Assembly: GCA_030040625.1 (NCBI GenBank)
Contig: JASHTI010000096.1
Location: 1 to 7,284 of the forward strand
Direction of reading: 5' to 3'
DNA: 7,284 nucleotides
From: Thermoplasmata archaeon
Lineage (GTDB): Archaea > Thermoplasmatota > Thermoplasmata > Lutacidiplasmatales > UBA184
The translations under genes were made by a program, and so were the position numbers. Each line of letters opens with the position of its first letter. The stretch's first letter is position 1. This document shows, piece after piece, positions 1 through 6,407 of this stretch. The notes below the pieces were generated by a model, which had not been told where the DNA came from, searched no databases, and saw only the letters and a program-made list of their open reading frames with translations.

Positions 1-1
1 C

Positions 2-1903
2 GCGGCTCCCGCCGCTCCAGCGACGACCCCGGCCCCCGCCGGCGTTACGGCCCCGAGCGCTCCGGCCTCGGCACCGACCGGCACCGCCGCTCCCGCCCCT
101 GCCTCCGGCACCCCCTCGGTCCCGCAGTGGCTCCGGGGCCCGGCCCAGATCGCGGTGCCCCGGGAGAACCCGGGGACCGTCCCCGTCTCCACCTCCGACG
201 ATCCTTCGCTCCGCCCGGCCGCTCCGGCGGCGATGCCGTCGGTCGGCTCGCGCATGTCCGCGTCCGCTCCCCCGCTCGCCGCCGGGCCCGTGGCCTCGGC
301 GCTCCCCCGCCCGGGGGACCGGCTCAGCCCCGTCGTCCCCAGCGCCGCGGATCGGGGGATCCTCGACGCCCGGCTCTCGCTCGCGACCCGGGACCTGGAA
401 CGGCGCTGGATGGTCACGCTCGAGGCGCGGCTTCGGGAGGCCTCCGAGGCGGCCGCGAAGTCGGCGGACTCGGTCCGCACCGAGCTCGCCGCCCGGCTCA
501 CGGCCGTCGAGCAGCGCCCAGTAGCGAGCCTCTCGAACCTGGGACCGGAGGTCGAGGCGCAGGTCGCCAGCAAGGTCGATCCCCGGCTCGCGGAGATCGA
601 GAGCCGCGTCTCCGAGGCGATCCGATCGACGGCGGAGGGCTGGGCCGAGCGGTTCCGGCGTGACCTGAAGGAGGCCGCCGAGGAGCTCGGGGCCCGCGCC
701 TCCAAGTCCGAGGAGGACCTACGCGCCGCCCTGGTCGCGCAGCTGGACCTGGAGCTGCTCGAGTCCAAGGAGCAGGCGAACGCGCTCCGCGAGGAGATCG
801 AGGCGCGCGTCCGCGAGATCATCGACACGCGCGTCGCCGAGGCCGAACAGCGCCGCGGCCGCGAGGGCCGCGAGCTCGAGCAGCGGGTCGGCATCCTCGT
901 CGACGGCCGGACCAAGGACGTCGAGGAGCACCTGGTCGCCTCCCTCTCCAACGAAGCCCAGCGACTGTCGGCGGCGGCCGACGACCGGGTCGCGCATGTC
1001 GAGCGGCGGCTGAACATCGAGCGGGACGCGCGGCTCGCGGAGATCAACGAGGCGCAGCGGGCCGCCGTCGCCGGCCTGCAGGTCCGCATGCAGTCGTTCG
1101 TCGAGCAGATGGTCCGCGAGACGCAGCAGGCCGAGCAGGAGAAGTACATCGAGCTCCTCGCCCGCCTCAAGGCCGAGCTCGAGGAGACGATCGGCACCAC
1201 GATCACCTCCGCGGAGTTCGACTCCCGCCTGCGGGAGCGCGTCGGCCGCGAGGTCGACGCCGCGGTCGCGGCGCAGCGCTCGGCGATCGCCCAGGCCGTC
1301 GAGCAGTCCGAGGGCCGGCTCCGCGCCGAGGGAAGCGCCGCGCTCGCGCGGCTGACGGAGCTCGAGCAGCAGCTCGGCGGCCGCGAGGGAGAGCTGACGA
1401 CGCTCGAGGGCCGCATCCGGGAGGAGATCGACGACCTCGACCGGCGCGTGATGGTCGTCCAGGACCACGTGCTGCCGATCGTCCGGCAGACGTGGCTCAA
1501 GCTCACCGAGCACGAGCAGAACGTCGAGGCGAAGCCGTCCGAGGCCCGCCTGCTCGCCGTGCGCAAGGAACTCCTCGAGGAGCTGCACCGCGTCGAGCGG
1601 GCGCTGGAGGACCAGACCGCCGACCTGCGGGAGCGGCTCGAGACTTCGGTCCAGAGCCACGGCCGGATCTGGCTCAACTTCCTGCGTCAGTACCCGGTCG
1701 AAGGGGCCGGCTTCCCGGTCCCCGCGAGCCAGGGGGCCCACCGCGGCGTCCGGCGCGCGCGCAGCAGCGCCTCCCCGCCGGCGGAGGCCGACGCCGAGGC
1801 GTCCCCGTACGCCGCCGACCCGCCGAACCCGATGGACCCGGAGCTCGCCGAGGAGTCGGCCCCCAAGGAGCCGCCGCGGCGTCGCGCCCGCAAGGTCGTC
1901 TAG
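2..1903 (+). CDS. Long coiled-coil protein, 5' partial, function unknown
   Basis: The frame is open from base 2 to a TAG stop at 1901-1903, so the true start lies left of the window; 633 residues are visible. A GTG at 155 could serve as a start, but the 51 codons before it are also open and have the same Ala/Pro/Ser-rich character as the codons after it, so I treat the gene as truncated by the window. Visible residues 1 to about 115 are a low-complexity Ala/Pro linker. Residues about 117-556 are rich in Glu, Arg, Ala and Leu, almost free of proline, and show continuous heptad-like spacing, as expected of a long alpha-helical coiled coil. The last 70 residues are a Pro-rich charged tail ending in a basic patch (RRRARKVV). 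There is no cysteine and no membrane segment. A structural or scaffold role is plausible, but any functional domain may lie in the missing N-terminus. I do not recognise the family. Confidence 0.85.
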   Translation, partial: AAPAAPATTPAPAGVTAPSAPASAPTGTAAPAPASGTPSVPQWLRGPAQIAVPRENPGTVPVSTSDDPSLRPAAPAAMPSVGSRMSASAPPLAAGPVASALPRPGDRLSPVVPSAADRGILDARLSLATRDLERRWMVTLEARLREASEAAAKSADSVRTELAARLTAVEQRPVASLSNLGPEVEAQVASKVDPRLAEIESRVSEAIRSTAEGWAERFRRDLKEAAEELGARASKSEEDLRAALVAQLDLELLESKEQANALREEIEARVREIIDTRVAEAEQRRGREGRELEQRVGILVDGRTKDVEEHLVASLSNEAQRLSAAADDRVAHVERRLNIERDARLAEINEAQRAAVAGLQVRMQSFVEQMVRETQQAEQEKYIELLARLKAELEETIGTTITSAEFDSRLRERVGREVDAAVAAQRSAIAQAVEQSEGRLRAEGSAALARLTELEQQLGGREGELTTLEGRIREEIDDLDRRVMVVQDHVLPIVRQTWLKLTEHEQNVEAKPSEARLLAVRKELLEELHRVERALEDQTADLRERLETSVQSHGRIWLNFLRQYPVEGAGFPVPASQGAHRGVRRARSSASPPAEADAEASPYAADPPNPMDPELAEESAPKEPPRRRARKVV

Positions 1904-1949
1904 CCCCCGCCCCGCCCCCGTCATAAGGTCCGCCGACCTCTTCGAGCCC

Positions 1950-1954
1950 GGAGG
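1950..1954 (+). promoter_or_regulatory. Shine-Dalgarno site of the zinc-ribbon gene
   Basis: A perfect GGAGG lies 8 bases before the ATG at 1963 and supports that start. It is the clearest ribosome binding site in the window. A short AT-containing stretch, TCATAAGG at 1921-1928, is the only non-GC-rich patch in the 59-base gap and could be a poor TATA element giving a very short leader, but this is weak. Confidence 0.7.
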
Positions 1955-1962
1955 ACCGAACG

Positions 1963-2151
1963 ATGCCGACGGACGGGGACCACCGCCACTGCCGGGTCTG
2001 CGGGAAGGTCACCAAGCCGGACGCGGAGACGTGCAGCGCCGCCTGCGCCTCGGAGCGGGCCCGCCGGCTGCAGTCGGCCCGGAACTACCGCTACGTCCTC
2101 TACGCCGCGATCGCGCTCGTCCTGATCTTCGCGCTCTCCGTCTACGTCTAG
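1963..2151 (+). CDS. DUF2116-like zinc-ribbon, tail-anchored mini-protein
   Basis: This is a 62-residue protein. Residues 10-28 hold two cysteine pairs, C10-x2-C13 and C24-x3-C28, with the motif HCRVCGK in front, which is the pattern of the archaeal DUF2116 zinc-ribbon family. A basic stretch follows (residues about 32-42), then a single hydrophobic helix at about 44-62 that runs to the C-terminus. It is probably a tail-anchored membrane protein with the zinc ribbon in the cytoplasm, given the basic residues just before the helix. The family has no established function that I know of. The start is fixed by a GGAGG 8 bases upstream. The stop is only 6 bases before the coaD start, so the two are very probably co-transcribed and may be translationally coupled. 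Family assignment is from motif memory, not from a search. Confidence 0.85.
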   Translation: MPTDGDHRHCRVCGKVTKPDAETCSAACASERARRLQSARNYRYVLYAAIALVLIFALSVYV

Positions 2152-2157
2152 GGGCCG

Positions 2158-2925
2158 ATGCCGCCCCGCTACGGCCGCGTGGTCCTCGGGGGGACGTTCG
2201 ACCGCCTGCACGCCGGCCACGAGGCGCTGCTCGCTGCGGCGTTCCGCGCCGGCCGCTCCGTGGCGATCGGGCTCACCAGCGCCGGGTTCCTGGCCGGGCA
2301 CCCGAAGCCGGGCGGGGAACGGATCGCCTCCGCCGCCGTGCGGCGTCGCCGGCTCACCCGGTGGCTCGCCGCGCGCTATCCGCGGCGTCGCTGGTCGATC
2401 GTCCCGATCGACGACCGCTTCGGCGGCTCGGTCGGCGACGGGGTCGACGCGCTCGTCGTCTCGGCGGACACCGTGGCCGGGGGCCGGGCGGTGAACCGGG
2501 AGCGGCGCCGGCGCGGCCGCCGGGCGATTCCGCTGATCGTGGTCCCGCTCGTCCTCGCCGACGACCTTGCGCCGGTCAGCTCCCGTCGCATCCGGGCCGG
2601 GACCATCGACGCCCACGGGCGGCGACGCGCCGCGATCCGGGTCGGGCTCCGGGTCTCGGACCCGGTGGACGGCAAGGCCGTCCGGCGCGCGGTCGGCCTC
2701 ACGTTCCCGCGGGCGGTCCTTCGGCCGATCTCCACGGCACCCGGCGGCCGGGGAGCGTCGGTGGAGATCTGGATCGACGTTCGCCGCGCGCGCGACGGGT
2801 GGCGGCTCGCGCTCGGACGGGGCGACGTCGCGCTCGGACCCGAACGGATCGTCGGGCGGTCGTCCGCCGACCTGGGACGCGCCCTCCGCGCGCGCCTCGC
2901 CCCGCGTCGAGCGCAACGCCTTTGA
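2158..2925 (+). CDS. coaD: Archaeal phosphopantetheine adenylyltransferase with divergent C-terminal extension
   Basis: This 255-residue protein should transfer AMP from ATP to 4'-phosphopantetheine, giving dephospho-CoA in the cytoplasm (fourth step of CoA synthesis). Residues 1-155 fit the archaeal family: GGTFDRLHAGH at 11-21 contains the nucleotidyltransferase HxGH signature (18-21), IGLTSAGF at 37-44 and the HPKP segment near 48-51 follow, then VSADTV at 101-106 and the late SSRRIR motif at 141-146 (ISSTRIR in relatives). Residues about 158-255 are an extra domain. In Thermoplasma relatives the same enzyme is fused to a DUF84-type NTP phosphatase-like domain, and residues 160-184 here (VGLRVSDPVDGKAV core) resemble the opening GS-NPVK-AV motif of that family. 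The extension is only about 95 residues against roughly 170 for a full DUF84 domain and the key positions are altered, so phosphatase activity is doubtful. It starts 6 bases after the zinc-ribbon stop, with only a weak GGGG before the ATG. Confidence 0.92.
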   Translation: MPPRYGRVVLGGTFDRLHAGHEALLAAAFRAGRSVAIGLTSAGFLAGHPKPGGERIASAAVRRRRLTRWLAARYPRRRWSIVPIDDRFGGSVGDGVDALVVSADTVAGGRAVNRERRRRGRRAIPLIVVPLVLADDLAPVSSRRIRAGTIDAHGRRRAAIRVGLRVSDPVDGKAVRRAVGLTFPRAVLRPISTAPGGRGASVEIWIDVRRARDGWRLALGRGDVALGPERIVGRSSADLGRALRARLAPRRAQRL

Positions 2926-2926
2926 C
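2919..2926 (+). promoter_or_regulatory. Weak TATA-like element before the 73-residue gene
   Basis: CCTTTGAC lies about 26 bases before the ATG at 2949, the distance expected for an archaeal TATA box feeding a leaderless transcript, and its flank (AACGCCTTT) resembles the stronger element at 3204. It overlaps the coaD stop codon. It lacks the TAT core, so the match may be chance; read-through from coaD would also serve the gene. Confidence 0.3.
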
Positions 2927-2948
2927 GGAACCGGCGCGTCCGGGGCCG

Positions 2949-3170
2949 ATGGAGACCTACCTGCGGGTGACGTTCGACAGCGAGGGCGGCAAGCCGTCGG
3001 AGGTCGCGGACCGCCTGCTGCGCGCCGGCTTCGTCCCGACCCACGGGAACTACGACTTCGTCTACGACTGGCGGGGGCCGGTCCCGCGGCAGGAGATCCA
3101 GGAGCTCGCCGACGCGATCACCGAGCAGCTGCGCGGCTACCGGGTGCTGTTCGAGCTGGAGACCGTCTGA
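2949..3170 (+). CDS. Small conserved-looking hypothetical protein (73 residues)
   Basis: The ATG at 2949 is the natural start: the same frame is open far upstream, but there it only shadows coaD on another frame. The 73-residue product has a clean alternating pattern: a strand (TYLRVTFDSE, residues 3-12), a helix (PSEVADRLLRAGF, 16-28), a strand (YDFVYDW, 35-41), an amphipathic helix (about 46-62) and a closing strand (YRVLFELET, 64-72). That beta-alpha-beta-alpha-beta order suggests a compact, soluble, ferredoxin-like fold. There are no cysteines, no signal and no membrane segment, and no catalytic motif is apparent. It lies 23 bases after coaD and 65 bases before the DUF5611-like gene. I recall similar short proteins in other Thermoplasmata but cannot name a family. 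No clear Shine-Dalgarno site precedes it. Confidence 0.75.
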   Translation: METYLRVTFDSEGGKPSEVADRLLRAGFVPTHGNYDFVYDWRGPVPRQEIQELADAITEQLRGYRVLFELETV

Positions 3171-3203
3171 CCGGGCGCGCCGTCGTGGGCGGCGGGACGC
3201 ACG

Positions 3204-3211
3204 CTTTTATC
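3204..3211 (+). promoter_or_regulatory. TATA-like promoter of a probable leaderless transcript
   Basis: CTTTTATC stands out as an AT-rich island in very GC-rich DNA. Its centre is about 28 bases before the GTG at 3236, so transcription initiated 25-27 bases downstream would begin almost at the start codon. No Shine-Dalgarno sequence lies between, which fits a leaderless mRNA. It would drive the DUF5611-like gene and, 17 bases beyond that gene, the site-2 protease. Confidence 0.6.
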
Positions 3212-3235
3212 ACCACTGGGGGTCGCACGCCCGCC

Positions 3236-3547
3236 GTGCAGAGCTACCCGGTCCGGGCCACGCACCGCCGGAACCTCGAGCTCGCCGCGATCGCCGGCAT
3301 CGCTCGTTCGCACTTCGACTCCGCCGAGGTCGGACCGGCCGACGTGATCGCGCGGTACGGGGCGATCGAGGAGCTGCGCGCGCGGCCGGACGGCCGGGCG
3401 CTCGCGATCGACCTGCGGATGAACCCGAAGGTCGAGGAGGCGGTCGCGCGGGAGACGATCGCCCGCTACAACCGGTTCCTCGAGGAGATCACCGGCTACA
3501 ACTCGAAGGAACGGGCCCGCCGCCTGCGGAAGTCGGCCGGCGAGTAG
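3236..3547 (+). CDS. DUF5611-like archaeal protein
   Basis: This is a 103-residue soluble protein of unknown function. The GTG start gives MQSYPVRATH, which fits the N-terminal YPV-x2-x-H pattern I associate with the archaeal DUF5611 family. Further family-like segments are a central YGAIEEL (41-47), followed by a strand with ALAIDLRMNP (55-64), then a helix with ETIARYNRFLEEITGYNSKER (split: ETIARYNRFL 73-82, EEITGYNSKER 83-93), ending in a basic tail. An in-frame GTG at 3185 would add 17 residues but would place the TATA-like element inside the gene, so I reject it. There are no cysteines or membrane segments. The site-2 protease follows after 17 bases, so the pair is probably one operon. 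The family name is from memory of its sequence pattern and is less certain than the gene itself. Confidence 0.82.
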   Translation: MQSYPVRATHRRNLELAAIAGIARSHFDSAEVGPADVIARYGAIEELRARPDGRALAIDLRMNPKVEEAVARETIARYNRFLEEITGYNSKERARRLRKSAGE

Positions 3548-3564
3548 GACGCGCTCGGGTGCCG

Positions 3565-5133
3565 ATGGCGAGCAGCGGTCCGATCCCGAGCGGCGGACGC
3601 TCCGAGCTCGACCGCGTGCGCCAGGCCGTCGCGGCCTACTTCCCCGTCTACGAGACCCGGCTCGGTCCGCAGTCGGTCCTCTTCGCCGTCCACGTCGACG
3701 CCGCCGCGCTCGCGTTCAAGTTCGACCAGCTCCGGCAGGAGCTGGCCCGGATCGGCTACATCCCCATCCTCCGCCGCGAGACCGGCGAGGAGTTCATCGA
3801 GGTCATCCGCAAGCCGCGCCTGCCGCCCCGCCGCGCCTGGATCAACGTCGTGCTGCTCGCGGCGACCATCGCCACCACGGTCTTCGCGGGCGCGATGATC
3901 TGGCTGACCTACGTCGGCCGGACGGTCCTGGGGCCGGCGGACCTGCTCTACGGAGGGCTGTACTTCGCCCTGCCGCTGCTCGCCATCCTCGGCGTCCACG
4001 AGACGGCGCACTACCTCGTCGCCCGGCACTACCGCCTGGACGCCTCGCTGCCGTACTTCATCCCGATCCCGCCGCCGTACATCCTCGGGACGTTCGGCGC
4101 GTTCATCTCGATGCGGGAGCCGTTCCCGGACCGCAAGATGCTCTTCGACGTCGGCGCCGCCGGGCCGCTGGCCGGCTTCGCGATGTCGATCCCGATCACG
4201 CTCGTCGGCCTCACGCTCTCGATCCACGCCCCGAGCCTGCCCGCGAACTACTGCGGCCCGTCGATCCTCGGCCAGAGCTACGGCAACCTCCTGATCGGCC
4301 CCTCGCTGATCTGGGCGGGACTGGCGGCGTTCTTCCCGTCGTCGATCATCTCCCTGCACCCTCTGGCGCTCGCCGGCTGGGTCGGGATCCTGGTCACGGC
4401 GATCAACCTCCTGCCCGCGGGGACCCTGGACGGCGGCCACGTCTTCCGGGCCCTCCTCGGGGACCGTGCCCGCTACGTCAGCTACGCGACCGCCGCGGCC
4501 CTGCTCTGCCTCGGGCTGTTCTACATCGGGTGGATCCTCTTCGGGCTGCTCGTCCTCGTCCTCGGCTTGCGCCACCCACCGCCGCTGAACGACTCGACCC
4601 GGCTCGACCGCAAGCGCATCGCCGCCGGGGTGCTGGTCGCGGCGATCCTGGTCGGCGGCTTCGTCCTCGTACCGCTCGCGACGCCGACCGGGGCCCTTCA
4701 GGTCCGGGACGCGCACGTCGACGAGCTGAAGAGCCCGCCGCTCGGCGCCGCGATCGCCGCCTACGTCAACGCCACGGTCTACAACGGCGACCCGATTCCG
4801 CGCGGACTGCTGTACAACTTCTCCGTCTACAACGTCTCGAACTCCAGCGGCAGCTACCTCTCCGGGCCCGCGTTAGCGGCGTGGGAGGCGAACGCCAGCT
4901 GGACGTTCGTGCTGCCGGACGGGGACCGGATCGGGCCGATCGCCGGGGGCTGGGCGACCCTTCCCTCGGCGGACTACGTGACGGTGAGCGGAAGCACCGA
5001 GACGCTCGCGGAGGTGGAGTTCTCGAACTCCGAGCCCGCGCTCGAGGTCGGCTTCACGCTGCACGCCTTCGAGTTCTGCGCGCCGGTCGGCGGCGGCTCC
5101 GTCGTCAGCGACCTGGGTCAGTACTCGTTCTGA
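3565..5133 (+). CDS. Site-2 protease family (M50, EGY-like) intramembrane zinc metalloprotease
   Basis: The 522-residue product should cleave membrane-embedded substrates, as in regulated intramembrane proteolysis; the substrate is unknown. An in-frame GTG at 3559 would add two residues; I prefer the ATG. Residues 1 to about 90 form a soluble N-terminal domain. The zinc site HETAH (145-149) sits at the end of the second membrane segment, and the third ligand lies in NLLPAGTLDGGH (281-292). GTFGAFISMREPFPDRKM (175-192) followed by DVGAAGPLAG matches the GxFGA / PDRK / AGPxAG pattern of plant EGY and archaeal relatives. About seven membrane segments fall between 94 and 373. The last, at 353-373, is preceded by basic RLDRKR, which places the following C-terminal domain (about 375-522) outside the cytoplasm. 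That domain is rich in Asn, Ser and Tyr and holds five N-x-S/T sequons between 402 and 445. All catalytic residues look intact. Confidence 0.93.
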   Translation: MASSGPIPSGGRSELDRVRQAVAAYFPVYETRLGPQSVLFAVHVDAAALAFKFDQLRQELARIGYIPILRRETGEEFIEVIRKPRLPPRRAWINVVLLAATIATTVFAGAMIWLTYVGRTVLGPADLLYGGLYFALPLLAILGVHETAHYLVARHYRLDASLPYFIPIPPPYILGTFGAFISMREPFPDRKMLFDVGAAGPLAGFAMSIPITLVGLTLSIHAPSLPANYCGPSILGQSYGNLLIGPSLIWAGLAAFFPSSIISLHPLALAGWVGILVTAINLLPAGTLDGGHVFRALLGDRARYVSYATAAALLCLGLFYIGWILFGLLVLVLGLRHPPPLNDSTRLDRKRIAAGVLVAAILVGGFVLVPLATPTGALQVRDAHVDELKSPPLGAAIAAYVNATVYNGDPIPRGLLYNFSVYNVSNSSGSYLSGPALAAWEANASWTFVLPDGDRIGPIAGGWATLPSADYVTVSGSTETLAEVEFSNSEPALEVGFTLHAFEFCAPVGGGSVVSDLGQYSF

Positions 5134-5306
5134 GCCTCGGGGCACCTCAGCACGACACTTCCCGCGAGAGCTTATCTCGGGATTCCGGGTGCCGCGGGCC
5201 GATTACCTTGCTCGCCCTGAGAGTGCGCCGCCGGAGGTTCATCGGCTTCCGTCTCGCGCGGGGCCGCCGGGAGCCTCCGGGGTGATCGCCGCCCCAATCG
5301 CTGATC
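5134..5306. other. Intergenic gap with short inverted repeats
   Basis: This 173-base gap contains no convincing gene. Three things can be seen. An imperfect hairpin at 5161-5181 pairs CCC..GAGA with TCTCGGG (two-base bulge, loop GCTTA). The segment CTTATC at 5171-5176 is the most TATA-like string here and would place a start near 5200, leaving a leader of about 100 bases before the next gene. A perfect 7-base inverted repeat, CCGGAGG (5231-5237) and CCTCCGG (5274-5280), lies in that putative leader. No T-rich archaeal terminator is seen. A small frame from the GTG at 5189 runs into the next gene out of frame and is not supported. Confidence 0.5.
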
Positions 5307-6326
5307 ATGACGGACCGACCGTTTAGCGTATCGGAGGATTACGAGCAGCAGATCGGTCAGGAGACTTACTACGTACTGAAAAAGTCAATCGACTCTCGAA
5401 CGACTGAACTTGCGAAGCAGGTAGAGGAAGAGAACGCTGCGGCTCAGGGGGTCTTCGCACGAGCCAACGCTCACTATCAGGACGCCGAAGCGGCGGCCAC
5501 CCGTGCCGCGGAGAGCGCGCGGAGCCGCGCGAAGCGCCCCCAGTTGGTCGCCTGGCTCGTCGCTGTCGCGATCCTGGTCGTCGCGGGAGCCTTGACGCTG
5601 GCCGTGGGTTACGTCGTGATCATCGCCGTGCTGGGGCTCATGACCGGAGCCTTGTCGTACTACCGGCAAAAGCCCGGGGTGGTCGGAGTGATGGCCTTCG
5701 TCGGGGTGCTCTTCGCCTTCGTGCTCGCCTACTTCAGCAACGGGACAATCGGACGGTACGGGGACTACTCCCCGAACCCCCTCTGGGCGGGCTACGCCCT
5801 CCTGTACCTCGCGGTCCTCGTCTCGCTCACCATCGCCCTCTACATGCACCGAAGGACCCGGGAGGCGCTGGCGCGGATCCAGCAGTCCCTCGCGGGCGAG
5901 AAACAACGCCTGGCGGTCGAGGTTGAGGCGACCCGGCAGAGAGTGCGGCAGCGGATTCGGAGCCTAGAAGGACAGAGCGCCGACCTGGCGAAGGTGATCC
6001 CGCTCTGGCGGGCAGGAGGTGCGGAAGCGGAGAAGGCGGCGACCATCCTAGTTCGGTGCGACATGACCGAGGACGCCGGTATTCTGCGGGCGCACCAACG
6101 GAAGCTCGCGGCAATCCGGTACAACGACCAGCAGGTGACGGATCGTGCCAAGCTTCTCGAGACCATCGATCGAATCAAGAAGAAAGAGGGTCAGTGCCCC
6201 CGCTGCTCGGCACCGGTGGACCCGTCCAAGGCGTCCACTACCGGGCTCATCCGCTGCGAGTATTGCTCACTCTCCTACCAGCCAGTGAATGTCTCGCGGT
6301 TCCTCGGCGGCGCGCCGTCGGGGTGA
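5307..6326 (+). CDS. Membrane protein with coiled coils and C-terminal zinc ribbon
   Basis: This is a 339-residue protein of no family I recognise. Residues about 8-75 are charged and helical, probably a short coiled coil. Residues about 80-182 are hydrophobic and hold four likely membrane segments (about 80-101, 102-118, 124-143, 159-180). A second charged helical region follows (183-230), then a further helical segment to about 293. The C-terminus has two cysteine pairs, CPRC at 297-300 and CEYC at 317-320, spaced like a zinc ribbon. An in-frame TGA at 5283-5285 limits the start to ATG 5307 or later. No Shine-Dalgarno site or nearby TATA box is visible. The 5' end is much less GC-rich than its neighbours: 28 of 60 bases at 5341-5400 are G or C, against 46 of 60 at 4621-4680 in the protease gene. 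The stop codon is the loop of a small GC hairpin. Confidence 0.88.
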   Translation: MTDRPFSVSEDYEQQIGQETYYVLKKSIDSRTTELAKQVEEENAAAQGVFARANAHYQDAEAAATRAAESARSRAKRPQLVAWLVAVAILVVAGALTLAVGYVVIIAVLGLMTGALSYYRQKPGVVGVMAFVGVLFAFVLAYFSNGTIGRYGDYSPNPLWAGYALLYLAVLVSLTIALYMHRRTREALARIQQSLAGEKQRLAVEVEATRQRVRQRIRSLEGQSADLAKVIPLWRAGGAEAEKAATILVRCDMTEDAGILRAHQRKLAAIRYNDQQVTDRAKLLETIDRIKKKEGQCPRCSAPVDPSKASTTGLIRCEYCSLSYQPVNVSRFLGGAPSG

Positions 6327-6331
6327 CCCCG
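6319..6331 (+). repeat. Perfect 5-bp hairpin around a stop codon
   Basis: CGGGG (6319-6323) and CCCCG (6327-6331) are perfect complements and the three-base loop is the TGA stop of the membrane/zinc-ribbon gene. It has no T-run after it, so it is not a classic terminator; it may affect the 3' end of the mRNA or be chance in GC-rich DNA. Confidence 0.4.
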
Positions 6332-6407
6332 CGAGGGTCTCCACCCGCACCGTCGACGCGACCCCCGATAGGCGCGCTCGGCCGGCGCACATGGTCCCAC
6401 ACCGTCG

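Noticed and set aside
719..1924. A 401-codon open frame on the minus strand opposite the coiled-coil gene
   Set aside because: Its Leu/Arg/Asp-rich product is what the reverse strand of a Glu/Arg/Ala coiled coil gives in GC-rich DNA. It has no domain, no start signal and no support beyond length, while the plus frame has clear protein-like structure.
1921..2916. A 331-codon minus-strand frame opposite the zinc-ribbon and coaD genes
   Set aside because: The product is low-complexity Arg/Pro/Asp text, and the plus strand encodes two well-supported families there.
2031..2948. Upstream extension of the 73-residue protein as one 379-codon frame
   Set aside because: The upstream part is Arg/Pro/Ala-rich out-of-frame shadow of coaD. 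The alpha/beta protein begins cleanly at ATG 2949.
3496..4716. A 406-codon minus-strand frame opposite the site-2 protease
   Set aside because: It is rich in charged residues with no recognisable motif, whereas the plus strand carries intact HExxH and LDGGH motifs and membrane helices.
5161..5181. Terminator hairpin after the site-2 protease
   Set aside because: The stem needs a two-base bulge and is not followed by a T-run; archaeal termination usually relies on T-rich tracts, which are absent here.
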